DNA of 64,000 nt from Breviolum minutum Mf 1.05b.01 (Eukaryota; Sar; Dinophyceae; Suessiales; Symbiodiniaceae): positions 1 through 64,000 of the forward strand of contig DF241750.1 of the NCBI GenBank assembly GCA_000507305.1, written 5' to 3'. Position numbers and translations under genes: made by a program. The notes below the pieces were generated by a model. That model was given only the letters and a program-made list of their open reading frames with translations. It made no database searches and was not told the DNA's origin. Positions 55,701 to 64,000 of the stretch are shown in pieces (positions within the stretch are counted from its first letter, which is position 1; every line of letters begins with the position of its first letter).

Positions 55701-58700
55701 GAGAGAAGGTGGGAAATGTATGGTAAATGCTTGAAGGAATTTTAAGCATTGCTCTATGTGAGATGTGTTTAACATAGATATTATATGAAGCTTGCGGTTT
55801 TTATGAATCATATGAATCTTTCCCTAGATCACACTTACACTTAACTTGAAGTGCCCTTTTGAAAAGAGAAAGTAAGGAACGAGTGAAATTTCAAGGCACA
55901 CTTTTTCTTTCATGCTTTTCTGGCTGGCCCTTAGTAGGGAATGAAGGAATGAATCCCCATCATAACCATGTATGATTCCATTCCCTCATTCCCTACTAAG
56001 GGCCACCCAGTATTGTATTCAGTTGCTTCACTGGTTGGTGGTTTCACATATTTGTTTTCACCCTTACCTGGGTAGATGTTCCAAGTTGACTAATATTTTC
56101 CAAATGGGTTGAAACCACCAATCAGTTCAGCATACCAACCAACCACTTTGGTATTTTTTGTTGTTTCGTAAAATGTTCCCATCATTTTTGTGCTGAAAAA
56201 GTTTCTACCAAACTCCCGTAAGCCGTAAACAAACTCAACGAACGGAAACGGACAAAAAAAAGGACGTACCCTGGAAAATGAAGGGCTTGGTTCACCCAAA
56301 AAAATCCACCCATCCGTTACCTCTCATGACTGGCTGGTGGCTTCAAACATTTTTTGATGTTCATCCCTATTTGGGAAGAAGATTTCCAATTTGACTCACC
56401 ATTTTTTTCAGATTTTGCTGGAGGAAAAAAAACTCCAAGCACTTTGGTTTTTTTGTTCAAAAAACCCTGGGATTTTCTCCAAACGTTTTTGGTTGGGGTT
56501 TGGACCTCACCCTTCTTGGAGCCAGGAAGACACAAAGCGCTGCTGCCATCCAAGATGCTGTGCAAAGCTGCGTGATTTCTGAAGAGTCGAAACATCGCTT
56601 TGTACCTTGGAAAGCCCCGTTTTTCACTCCCGTTAGATTCGGGGTTTTTTTCGGCCGGCGAGTTTGGGCAGGGGTGAGGTGCCGGGGGCTGGGGGTGGAA
56701 GGTTGATTAGACGCAATTCAATACTTGGAAAGGTGTTGGCTAGGCTTGGCTGTTAACTTTTAGGGTGTGTGTTTTCTAATTTGGATTCTCGAAAATAAAG
56801 AAATTGGTGTTTTCTGATTAAATAATTTATATATATATATATACATATACATATATTTCAATATGTATTACATATAAGGTTTTTGGTTGGTGCATTCTTC
56901 GCTCAATCATGAAGGACCCGTTGGTTTGGGGGATGCATTTTTTCGCCCCGAAGCTTGGGGAAGCTGAATCCATTTTGACGATATTTTTCACAGGGGTTCA
57001 GGTAGGAAACATGCTGGATGGGCGATACGTTCTAAATTCGCCTAGAAGATAGATAGGATTTAGGATTATAAAGAATATCAATGTGATATTTAACCTTGGC
57101 ATCTTACATGCATGAATCTGGAGCTGTCTACATTTGTACTACTGCATTTTCATGATGTACCGGTTTGTCTCATGACTATCAAGGCCATTGTGTTGCAACA
57201 TCCTGCACTTGTGTTCAGCTGAAGCCAAAAGATGTTGGATGAAGGATTTTTGGAAGTTTCGAATCCGGAATCACCCCAAGGCCGGCATGTTCTTCTGTAC
57301 CACGACCGGTGTTTTGAACCTTGGCGATGAAGAACGAACCATCCAAAAAGCAAACAGACAAACAAACGAAGAAACCAGAAGACAAAGAAGAACAACAAAT
57401 AACAAACGACAAGAAGGTAGGTTTCAAATGAAAAGGTCAACCTGGACCTGATGAATTTTTGTGTTGTCCGACACTCAAAAAAATGAATGGCTGAAACCTC
57501 AAAAGGTTCACTTTCTAAGAGGAAAATCATTTGAAGCAAACCTTCCATGTTTTTGGGGATTCCAAGTTTTTTTGGGGGGTTGAAAACAATCCGTCTCATG
57601 AGTTTCATTTCATGCTGTCATCTCAACAATTTTCATCCCATTTTGCAGGGTAGTTAGTTGCCCAGGTGTCGGGTAGTCGTTAATCCTTGATTCCCTGAAA
57701 AAAGATGGTTGATGTTGTTCAATTGGATTTTTGAATTTTGTTTTTTCAAACTATCCATTTTGAAAAAGGTCCAAAAATGCCAATCTGTTTGTGAAAGATC
57801 CAGCACCCCCCCTTACTAGCGACTGCTCATCGTCGCCCCCAACGTTTTTCGCCGTATGTTTTTTGGTGCGAAAAAATGACCGGACAAAATGGTGTCTGTT
57901 GTACAAGGTGGGCCCAAAACCCAGTTAGAAAATGGGGGTGAGAAAAAAATACCTTTTGAGTCAGGTGTTTTTTTGAATAATCCCAGTGAAACTCTCTGTT
58001 TTTTTTTCCTGGCCATTTTAAGTAGGTGTTGTAACTTCACCCCCATGTTTTTTTTTCGTGGTTTTTGTGCCCACCTGGTAGGAATATATAGCTTTTTTGA
58101 GCCAGGGTTTCCGGGGGGTCTCGTTGCAACCCTGGAGAAATCGGTTAAGGAACTATGGCCACGCTACCGTGGAGTTGGCAATGAAGATTGGTCAAAACAT
58201 CAAAGGTCTTAGCGTCTCAGCGGAGCAAAAAAAAACCTGCAACGACTTTGTGTCACAGGCAACAGTCGTGAATCATGTGAATCTACTGTATGTTTTCAGA
58301 AATGTCCATGTATATTTTTAAGCAGCAGTCAGACAATAGTGAATTCAATTTTGGACAGGGATGAATTCATGTTAGGATTTTTTTGCAATCAAATTGATGT
58401 TTGAAGTAGTAGTTTTTCTTTGTAACTAGATTTCAACATTTCAATCCCAGTGTCTTTTTTGAGGTTTGGAGCATGCAACGGCAACCAGTCAGGCCGATTT
58501 TGGGGTGGTTGTGTTGGGTTTTCGCTTGGGGCGATGGGTACCAACTGCCGGCCCACAGGAGGATAAGGACATGATCAATAGATTGGTTTTGGAAGAGATG
58601 GGAAGTCGCTTGGCTGCAAACGAAACGGAAAGGATGAACATATATAATTATTCTAGTTTGCCAGCATATTCGAACCGTTTGCCTGGCTGTACTAATACTA

Positions 58701-58874
58701 TTTTTTACTGTTTGGGGAGCTGGTATATGTGACTACTGGCAAGGTTTACTTGTGCCAAGAGGTTGGCGGTATATGTTGCTGAATGACCACCGTCTCCAAC
58801 GACATCAACCACCACCACCACCAACAGCAACAACAGCAACAACAACAACAACAACAACAACAAATACAACAAAT

Positions 58875-58955
<81 letters not shown>

Positions 58956-59162
58956 GCGAAAAAGACCAATCGCGAATCGCCACCAACCACCAACTGGCTC
59001 AACCACCAAATCAATTTTTAAGACCCCTCCACGATTTTTCTCCTTCCGCAAGGTTATGACAGGATCAATCAAATCCTTCGTGATAACTTGGCGGAGGCAC
59101 TTCGGAGTCTTGGCGCAATTTTACGGGGATGGCTTGGGGGACAACCACCCCTCCCACAGTGA
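50947..59162 (+). CDS. Protist TIR-like protein, nine exons, 3' complete
   Basis: Exons: 50947-51028, 52839-52924, 54145-54207, 55593-55672, 56526-56601 (less sure), 57219/57230-57416, 58464-58492, 58559-58604, 59053-59162 (TGA). Motifs in order: FISHWWGTPFR; AYWICTFSNNQ; EESSFFKAL; GTAMIMDEE then KRSWCLFEL; FFCTTTGVLNLGD; ATATSQ joined to EDKDMINRLV; YDRINQILRDNLAEALRSLG. I recall this motif set from uncharacterised proteins of algae and other protists. FIS at the start and the WC-x-x-E-L type end parallel TIR domains, so a TIR-like signalling or NAD-related fold is inferred, not shown. Phases match A-B-C-D, D-56526, F-58464 and onward; the start of the 57.2-kb exon is undecided. The intron at 58493-58558 is GC-AG. 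The 5' end is not fixed. Confidence 0.75.
51060..52600. other. Intron of the TIR-like gene
   Basis: Holds open frames of no clear merit, including an A-rich tract at 51620-51840 reading as Lys/Glu-rich text, and a family B left fragment at 52103-52145. Nothing else supported. Confidence 0.45.
52731..52812. repeat. (CAA)n/(CCA)n microsatellite near a splice acceptor
   Basis: About 15 CAA units followed by ACCACA and ACGACA variants, ending about 25 bp before the acceptor of the exon at 52839. Confidence 0.95.
52925..53690. other. Intron of the TIR-like gene
   Basis: Contains CATTGAGGAT/ATCCTCAATG inverted repeats (53197 and 53257) and CAT/CAG-type low complexity near 53448-53480. No exon needed by the gene model. 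Confidence 0.4.
53697..53806. mobile_element. Family C element, best-preserved copy
   Basis: GGGTGTTTCCAAAAATAGGG at the left, ATGGATGATTTGGGGGTATC inside, CTATTTTCGGAAACCCCCAT at the right; about 110 bp. Confidence 0.9.
53852..53941. repeat. Palindrome
   Basis: CCATGACGGATCCATG pairs exactly with CATGGATCCGTCATGG across about 57 bp. Confidence 0.85.
53989..54094. mobile_element. Family B element, reverse orientation
   Basis: ACACCCCTGAAATTTAACAT to CCATGTTAAATTTCAAAGGA, core AAAAGGAAAATAATCTTCCA. Confidence 0.85.
54480..54661. mobile_element. Family B element interrupted by family E palindrome
   Basis: Family B ends CTCTGAAAACTAACAGT and ATATGTTAGTTTTCGAAGG enclose the perfect palindrome at 54498-54586; the family B core CCAAAAGGAATCTCCTCTTC follows it. 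Confidence 0.75.
54498..54586. mobile_element. Family E palindrome, 31-bp perfect arms
   Basis: Arm CCCATAGGATCCATGTATGG..TATATTTACCT and its exact complement; loop about 27 bp. Diverged copy at 10711-10816. Confidence 0.85.
55201..55306. mobile_element. Family D element
   Basis: CCCTCCAGTAAACTAACATG to CTATGGTAGTTTACCGGCGG, reverse core CCAATAGGAAATGACATC. Confidence 0.8.
55920..56010. repeat. Palindrome (family H)
   Basis: GGCCCTTAGTAGGGAATGAA pairs with CATTCCCTACTAAGGGCC; single copy in the window, inside an intron of the TIR-like gene. Confidence 0.8.
56031..56125. mobile_element. Family A element with TTCA target duplication
   Basis: CTGGTTGGTGGTTTCACATA to GTTGAAACCACCAATCAG; flanked by TTCA at 56027-56030 and 56126-56129. 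Confidence 0.92.
56334..56418. mobile_element. Family A element, right end lost
   Basis: CTGGTGGCTTCAAACATTTT, CCCTATTTGGGAAGAAGATT, then the consensus stops after TTTTTTTCAGATT. Confidence 0.75.
58816..58955. repeat. (CAA)n microsatellite in the last intron of the TIR-like gene
   Basis: About 45 CAA units with two ATA interruptions; poly-Gln/Thr/Asn frames are artefacts. Confidence 0.95.
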
Positions 59163-59219
59163 CAAATGAAGGTTCAGGTTGGGATCCCCTACTAAAATAT
59201 ATAATGATCCTGCTGGTGA

Positions 59220-59317
59220 CTGGGTGGTGGTGTCAAATGTTGTTAATATTCACCCCTATTTGGGGAAATGATCTAATTTGACTAATATGTTTCAGATGGG
59301 TTGAAAGCACCAACAAG
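59220..59317. mobile_element. Family A element just downstream of the TIR-like gene
   Basis: CTGGGTGGTGGTGTCAAATG to GGTTGAAAGCACCAACAAG. Confidence 0.85.
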
Positions 59318-59630
59318 GATGGCTTAGAAGGAAACGATTTTTGGATCATTGAAGCTATCCAAAGCGATGTTGCCCAGGAACCTTTTTTTGAGAGGTAGAT
59401 TGCTAAAGAATATCTTGTCATTTCGCATGTTGTTTTCACTTTCAATTTGAGAGTCGAAGTTATGTGCAGGTTTTTGTTTTGTTTTTGTTTAACGTGATGA
59501 TTATTCTTTGTACATCAATATTTTGGATGATTCCTATTGCCTTCGAACACCCGTGCCATCAGAGGTCAGGCGATTCAAGTCATGTGACGCGAATGTAATG
59601 AAAACCTCTGCAGGTTAGTTGACTTATCTT
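59318..59630. other. Spacer, no confident gene
   Basis: A short + stretch near 59530-59560 looks weakly coding; nothing else. Confidence 0.35.
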
Positions 59631-59747
59631 ATCCCTCCCTAAACTATCATAGCCATAGCCCTGAAAATAGACCGAAACCCAAAAGGAAAAGATTGTCTCC
59701 TAACAACCAATTTTCAGGGGCGAAAATTGGTTAGTTTCAAGGAGGGC
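59631..59747. mobile_element. Family B element
   Basis: ATCCCTCCCTAAACTATCAT to TTGGTTAGTTTCAAGGAGGG, core CCAAAAGGAAAAGATTGTCT. Confidence 0.85.
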
Positions 59748-59879
59748 AACCCACAATTTCAGCCAACTGTCATGGAAAATTAGGTCTGGGTGTTGTTTTA
59801 CCCCCGCGGAACGAAAAAGTTGGATTTCCTTTGAAAGGAAATCCTTTCGGTTTTCGGATCGAGGAAGTGTCAAGAAGAG

Positions 59880-60101
59880 GTGGATGGTAATTTTGAATCG
59901 CTTTTCAAAGATTTGAAAGGCCGGAAAAAAAGCGGGTGGGTTTGGAAAAGGCTTGTGTCAATGGGCCCCTTCCCAGCGGCCGTCCCTCTAGCACCACGTT
60001 TTCCGAAAGAAAGAATTCCGGCAATTCAGGGTGGGATCATTAACCACCATGGTTCCTTAGGCCTTGTTATTGGGGCCTTATTTCAAGGGAGGGTGGCATG
60101 A
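59880..60101 (+). CDS. Open frame ATG to stop, 73 codons
   Basis: Reads MDGNFESLFKDLKGRKKSGW then PAIQGGIINHHGSLGLVIG. Upstream in-frame text is also coding-like, and an alternative frame is open in the middle; an exon of unknown gene. Confidence 0.35.
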   Translation: MDGNFESLFKDLKGRKKSGWVWKRLVSMGPFPAAVPLAPRFPKERIPAIQGGIINHHGSLGLVIGALFQGRVA

Positions 60102-60371
60102 GGGGAATCCCTTAGATTCTCATGATTGTGGTTGAAGTTCGAACTTGCCGTGATAAGACTGAAGAACCCCAAAAAATGAAATGTCTTTTTGTTCGCAAAA
60201 AACACAAATTGTTACAAGAGATGAAAAGCAAAATTGTTGGATTTTCCATTTGGAGATTTTTGTTGAGGCTCCTCATTTCAATAAAATTGTTTTGTTGTGT
60301 CCCAAGCTAGAACCCATGTGCTATCTTGTTGCGGTTTTTGGAGACTTGACGAAGTAGTTTTGTGTGTTTCA

Positions 60372-60393
60372 AGTGTGTGTGTGTGTGTGTGTG
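60372..60393. repeat. (GT)n microsatellite
   Basis: About 11 GT units. Confidence 0.9.
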
Positions 60394-60465
60394 TTTGTGA
60401 TGTACTTCTGTTTGTTCAAAAAACATATATAGATATTTGTATATTATATGCATTTTACCCAACAG

Positions 60466-60997
60466 ACAACATACAAGCACGAGTCCTCAAAAAAGTCCCC
60501 TTCTCCAGGCGAGGTAAGATTGGAAGTTGATGATCCAGATGATCATGTTGATCTTTCAGCTTCCAGAACCGTTGCACGAATTTGAGAGGCTTAAAGATAT
60601 ATCACCTGTACACATGGTGCCTTGCTTATGTTTGGATGTATTTCGTCGCTGAGGTCCTGAGGTACAAAAAAGAAAAGCTCCCCTGGGAATTCTTGCTTGT
60701 TGGAGGGAGCTAGTTTTGGAAAGCTACTGAGATGATAGAATGAAGGGTTTTTGTTGGTTCCGCCATGTTCTTGAGGTCGTTTTTTGTGAAGTTTTTTGTT
60801 ATCTCATTGTTCTTGGTAAAGCGTTTTGTTTGCGAGCGTGTCTTTCACGCCACGTGATTCACATCCAACATGAATTCAATGAACCTCGCGGGAGAACTTT
60901 TCAACTTGTCCAGGAACCAAAATCACAAGAAGGTGATGAACAAGTTGTAGAGGCTGCCACGGCTCGTCATCCTTATAATTTCAGTAAACCCCCTTAA
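60466..60997 (+). CDS. Three-exon 3' end of an unidentified gene
   Basis: Exon 60466-60513 (TTYKHESSKKSPSPGE, before GTAAGA) and exon 60560-60607 (LPEPLHEFERLKDISP, after gttgatctttcag, before GTACAC) are both 16 codons and phase 0, split by a 46-nt intron. A terminal exon from about 60822 reads VIHIQHEFNEPRGRTFQLVQ then GDEQVVEAATARHPYNFSK and ends TAA at 60997. No domain recognised. Confidence 0.55.
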
Positions 60998-61104
60998 AAC
61001 TTGGAAACACGAAATTCTCATCCAAAATTGAAGGCTTCAAAAATTATGACGACTCATTAATTTCTTTTTGAAAAAATAAGGAGTTCTCAATCTCCCGGTT
61101 GCAG

Positions 61105-61250
61105 ATTTGTCCCTTATGCATTGCCACCAGATGCTCCGATGTTGGATCTAAGTATTGGTTTCCAGGGCCAAATTTTGCCAACCCTGTCAATGGACCAACC
61201 GAGGTGGAAGCCGTCAAATCTGTCTCCGAGACGTTATGTGAAAAACCTCG
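61105..61250 (+). CDS. Exon candidate starting with a CxxC motif
   Basis: Follows tctcccggttgcag. Phase-0 frame reads ICPLCIATRCSDVGSKYWFP then GPTEVEAVKSVSETLCEK, before GTGATT (or shorter, ending GAG before GTGGAA). CxxC could bind metal. A longer frame overlaps. Confidence 0.45.
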
Positions 61251-61399
61251 GTGATTGGGGGGGGACACGATGTTGGATGTTGGTAAAACATAAAGGTTGG
61301 CGTTTCACGAAACCATGTTTTTGTTTTTTTTGGGGTGATGGAACCGGGCTATATACTCCTTAAAGCCCCAAAAAAAAGTACTGGTAGAACAAAAAAAAG

Positions 61400-61651
61400 T
61401 TGCTAAGTTTGATGGATTTTCATGACCTGATTTTACGAGTTGATTTAAAAATATGTTGTGAGTTGGTTAGGTCATCCCCTCAAAAGAATGTCACATTAAC
61501 ATGTCACAACTTGATTATACCTGATTTTCTGAGGAAAAAAAAATCTGTGTGTTACAAGCAGGATAACTCCACTTACTCCAGGAAAGCCCATCTATTTTCA
61601 CTCCAAAAGGCCGCTGTTTGTCACCTTGAAGACGGAAAATATGCCCCATGA
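61400..61651 (+). CDS. Open frame of 83 codons, weak
   Basis: Reads DLKICCELVRSSPQKNVTLT then SLQKAAVCHLEDGKYAP and TGA. No clear borders. Confidence 0.3.
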   Translation: MLSLMDFHDLILRVDLKICCELVRSSPQKNVTLTCHNLIIPDFLRKKKSVCYKQDNSTYSRKAHLFSLQKAAVCHLEDGKYAP

Positions 61652-61736
61652 ATCCTGTGGGGATTCTGGAAGTATTCTGGCGTAAAAGTGGTGTGAACCC
61701 CTTTTTTGGGATGAATTTTTTACCAAATATACAAAA

Positions 61737-61835
61737 CTAGGTGGTGGTTTCAAATATGTTTTATTTTCACCCCTAATTGGGGAAGATTCCCATTTTGACT
61801 AATATTTTTTCAAAGGGGTTGAAACCACCAACCAG
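61737..61835. mobile_element. Family A element, close to consensus
   Basis: CTAGGTGGTGGTTTCAAATA to GGTTGAAACCACCAACCAG. Confidence 0.92.
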
Positions 61836-61887
61836 AAAGTTATAGAAAATCCATCTCATAAAAAACAGACCGAAATCTTCAATTCAG

Positions 61888-61963
61888 TTTTTCTTGCCAC
61901 CATGTGCTTTTTTCGTCCGCACATGGACACCATGGTTTGTTCCAAAAAACACGCCCACTAAAG
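61888..61963 (+). CDS. Exon candidate
   Basis: Follows aaatcttcaattcag and ends AAAG before GTCGTG; reads FLPPCAFFVRTWTPWFVPK. Confidence 0.45.
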
Positions 61964-62340
61964 GTCGTGGAACAAGGAGATCGGCGGAGAATTATTAGAT
62001 GTCCCCCGACCCCCCACTTTCGTGTCCTTCGTCACGTTTTTTTTTCGGTAGTCAGTTGGCAAGTGTAAAGCTGCAACACTTTAGGGCCGTGAAGCAATCG
62101 CCAAAAGGGAAAACGGAAAAAAGTCCAAAAACAAACCAAACCAAACCCCAATCACCACTTTTGAGTCTGCCTGGTCACCCACCAATATGGGTGCAGAAAA
62201 AGCCAATTCATCACGTTGATTTCGTACCAAAGGTACCAAACGACCAAGTCCACCGGTGACTTTTTGAAACTTCGCAGCCAAATGGGCTTCATGAAGTTTG
62301 ATGCAAATTTTCTATGTGGTGGCTTCATCACATATACTAC

Positions 62341-62522
62341 CTAGGTGGTGGTTTCAATTTTTTTTAATTTTAATTCCTACCTGGGGGGATGATCCAATTT
62401 GACAAGTATTTTTTTAAAGGGGTTGAAACCACCAACTAGTATTTGTTATTTCAAGTCTTGGGGTTTCGTGATCCAATTTGAGGACTTGCGCACACATTTT
62501 TCAGGTTGAAACCACCAACTAG
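62341..62522. mobile_element. Two family A copies in tandem, second truncated
   Basis: First copy 62341-62439 (CTAGGTGGTGGTTTC to AAACCACCAACTAG). The second, 62459-62522, keeps only GGGTTTCGTGATCCAATTTG through TTGAAACCACCAACTAG. Confidence 0.85.
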
Positions 62523-62732
62523 TTTTTGGGTCGAAATGGTGATCCATGTGATCTGTGAGTGACGGGACGCCTGGTGATACGGCGTTGGATTCCCACTAAG
62601 ATTCGTTGTTGTTTGTCCACCATGATGGCACGGAACACCCCCAGTAAAAAGATTTTGAGTGGCTGATTTCCATGAAACAATCCTAAAATGATGGATGAAA
62701 ATGATGTTTTTGGATAGTTTTTGTTGGGCAAA

Positions 62733-62858
62733 ATGCCTGTGCTTGAAGTCACTCCAACACTCCAACAAGCCAAAAAGATCCACGTCGACACAGGCAACCA
62801 ATGCATTTGCATGCGCATTTTTGCATTTTGGAAAAAGGGGGCACCCAAATGCTGCTGA
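62733..62858 (+). CDS. Small open frame / exon candidate
   Basis: ATG to TGA, 41 codons: PTLQQAKKIHVDTGNQCICM then FAFWKKGAPKCC. Overlapping frames exist. Confidence 0.35.
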   Translation: MPVLEVTPTLQQAKKIHVDTGNQCICMRIFAFWKKGAPKCC

Positions 62859-63108
62859 CCTGTCAGTTCAGGTCAAACATTGATAAACGTTTAAGAGGTT
62901 TCAATGATTCAAGGTGTTCGAAAGGTAGACTTAGATCATCCAAGATGCCTCACGTGGTCCAGAGAGAATCATGATTTCTTCACTTTGCGCTTTAAAATGT
63001 TGACAAACTCTGTCGATCAGATTCTAGCTTCAACAACACAAAAAGTAAAAGTCGTCAAAAGACAATACTGAAAAATGTGAACAAAAAAAAGTAACCAAAA
63101 AAGGGTTG

Positions 63109-63264
63109 ATGAAACCATCTAATCCTGGCGAAAAATGGGTGTGTGTAGGTTCTTCCACCGTACCTTTTGGATGCTTCGCCGGAGTTTTTGGTGCAGTTCC
63201 CAAGCCCTTCAAACAATTTTTCGTATTTTTTTCCGGAAAGATTATAGGCATCAGATCATCTTGA
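63109..63264 (+). CDS. Small open frame / exon candidate
   Basis: ATG to TGA, 51 codons: NPGEKWVCVGSSTVPFGCFA then KQFFVFFSGKIIGIRSS. Gly/Phe-rich, moderately hydrophobic. Confidence 0.35.
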   Translation: MKPSNPGEKWVCVGSSTVPFGCFAGVFGAVPKPFKQFFVFFSGKIIGIRSS

Positions 63265-63486
63265 TGATATATTGATGATATGAGATCACAAAGGTTTCAG
63301 GATGGATATTCCATCCACCATTCCCTGAATAAGATGTTCACATGTTGCTTTCGCTAAAAAATCCATCCGAAATCAAAAATCCACCTCCATGACCCTCAAC
63401 AAACTCCAAGAGAATGGCCGAAAATTTGCCGTTTGCTTTGACATACCTGGACTCCGTTTCCAAGGGGGTTTACTTCATGTCTTCAG

Positions 63487-63927
63487 GATATGGCCATCAC
63501 ATCGGCAGAGTATTACAAAGCCACGCAACATGCGTAACTTCGGCGAAGTTCAAACGGGATGGGAGAATTGAACCACGGGTGGAACTGCAGTGAGAATGAG
63601 AAACATAACTGCTACACCTCTGAAAATTAACATTTTGAAAAGTGAAGGTTTGGTTCAGATGATTTTCCTTTTTGAATACAAGTCATGTTCAGGTTTCAGC
63701 TGTTAAATTTCCAGGGTGTAAAAAATCATCCATGATGATACATAAAAAAACAAACCGAAGTGTTCAGGTTTCATCGGGTTTTTCGCCTGCAATCACCGAG
63801 GATGTTTGTTTTGGAAGACGCTGCTGCTGGTTTGGTCTGGGCACCTAAGATTGCTACCATGGTCCATGGTGATGAGAACTTGACAATTCACGACATGATG
63901 TGGGAGTTGAAATCAAGATCTATTTGA
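63487..63927 (+). CDS. Last two exons of an unidentified gene
   Basis: Exon 63487-63589 follows cttcatgtcttcag and ends CTGCA before GTGAGA; reads HHIGRVLQSHATCVTSAKFK then GRIEPRVEL. Exon 63768-63927 follows ccgaagtgttcag and reads VFRLQSPRMFVLEDAAAGLV then WAPKIATMVHGDENL and HDMMWELKSRSI, TGA. CA|G joins in phase. The 178-nt intron holds a family B element. No domain recognised. Confidence 0.65.
63615..63719. mobile_element. Family B element inside an intron
   Basis: ACACCTCTGAAAATTAACAT to GCTGTTAAATTTCCAGGGTG, core TTCAGATGATTTTCCTTTTT. Confidence 0.8.
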
Positions 63928-64000
63928 AAGAGAATTCTAGGCAAAAATCGTCTCCCTCTTTGTATAGTTTTGGAATCATGTTTTTCTTGTTCTTTTTTGA

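Noticed and set aside
58103-58264. Well-formed exon candidate inside the TIR-like gene
   Set aside because: The flanking exons already join in phase with conserved motif order, so this segment is not needed. It shows how often non-coding islands here look coding.
1-64000. CRISPR arrays, bacterial operons, tRNA or rRNA genes
   Set aside because: None found: repeats are inverted-repeat elements or microsatellites rather than spaced direct repeats, and I saw no cloverleaf or rRNA signature on either strand by eye.

Overview
This is eukaryotic, spliced, repeat-rich nuclear DNA, not bacterial. There are no operons, ribosome-binding sites or long intact reading frames. Coding sequence appears as short, relatively GC-rich islands bounded by pyrimidine-tract/AG acceptors and GT (at least once GC) donors. 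Between them lie AT-rich spacer, trinucleotide microsatellites and about a hundred base-pairs-long inverted-repeat elements. I infer an alveolate-type protist, most likely a dinoflagellate. The grounds are the AG|G acceptors, the GC donor, the unidirectional coding islands, the density of intron-like MITEs, and a repeat family whose translation I recall from Symbiodiniaceae gene models. That last point is memory, not a search.

Layout. Nearly every convincing exon is on the + strand. 0-6.8 kb: scattered exon candidates plus an ASCH-domain gene (2643-3011). 7.9-9.4 kb: an unidentified gene of eight phase-compatible exons, one intron of which is exactly a family A element. 9.5-15.6 kb: weaker exon islands. 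17.7-18.1 kb: assembly gap beside a tandem repeat. 19.7-37.6 kb: many small exons of unrecognised genes. 37.9-48 kb: dense exons, several with hydrophobic membrane-type stretches. 50.4-59.2 kb: the best-identified gene, a protist TIR-like protein whose conserved motifs are split over eight or nine exons with matching phases. 59.9-63.9 kb: exons of further genes; a terminal exon pair with matching phases ends at 63927.

Repeats. Family A (about 100 bp, ends CTAG-G/T-TGGTGGTTTC, 4-bp target duplications), family B (CCCTCC-TGAAACTAACAT ends, core AAAAGGAAA..ATCNTCTTCCAA), related family D (core GAGTCGATGTATTTCCTATTG) and family C (GTGTTTCCAAAAATAGGGGT ends) recur throughout. Several sit exactly where an intron must lie, so I read A and at least part of B as introners, i.e. 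intron-generating transposable elements.

Limits. Exon calls rest on open frame, amino-acid texture, splice motifs and phase agreement read by eye. In this DNA several frames, or both strands, of one island can look protein-like. Isolated exons should therefore be treated as candidates; phase-consistent chains and motif-bearing exons are firmer.
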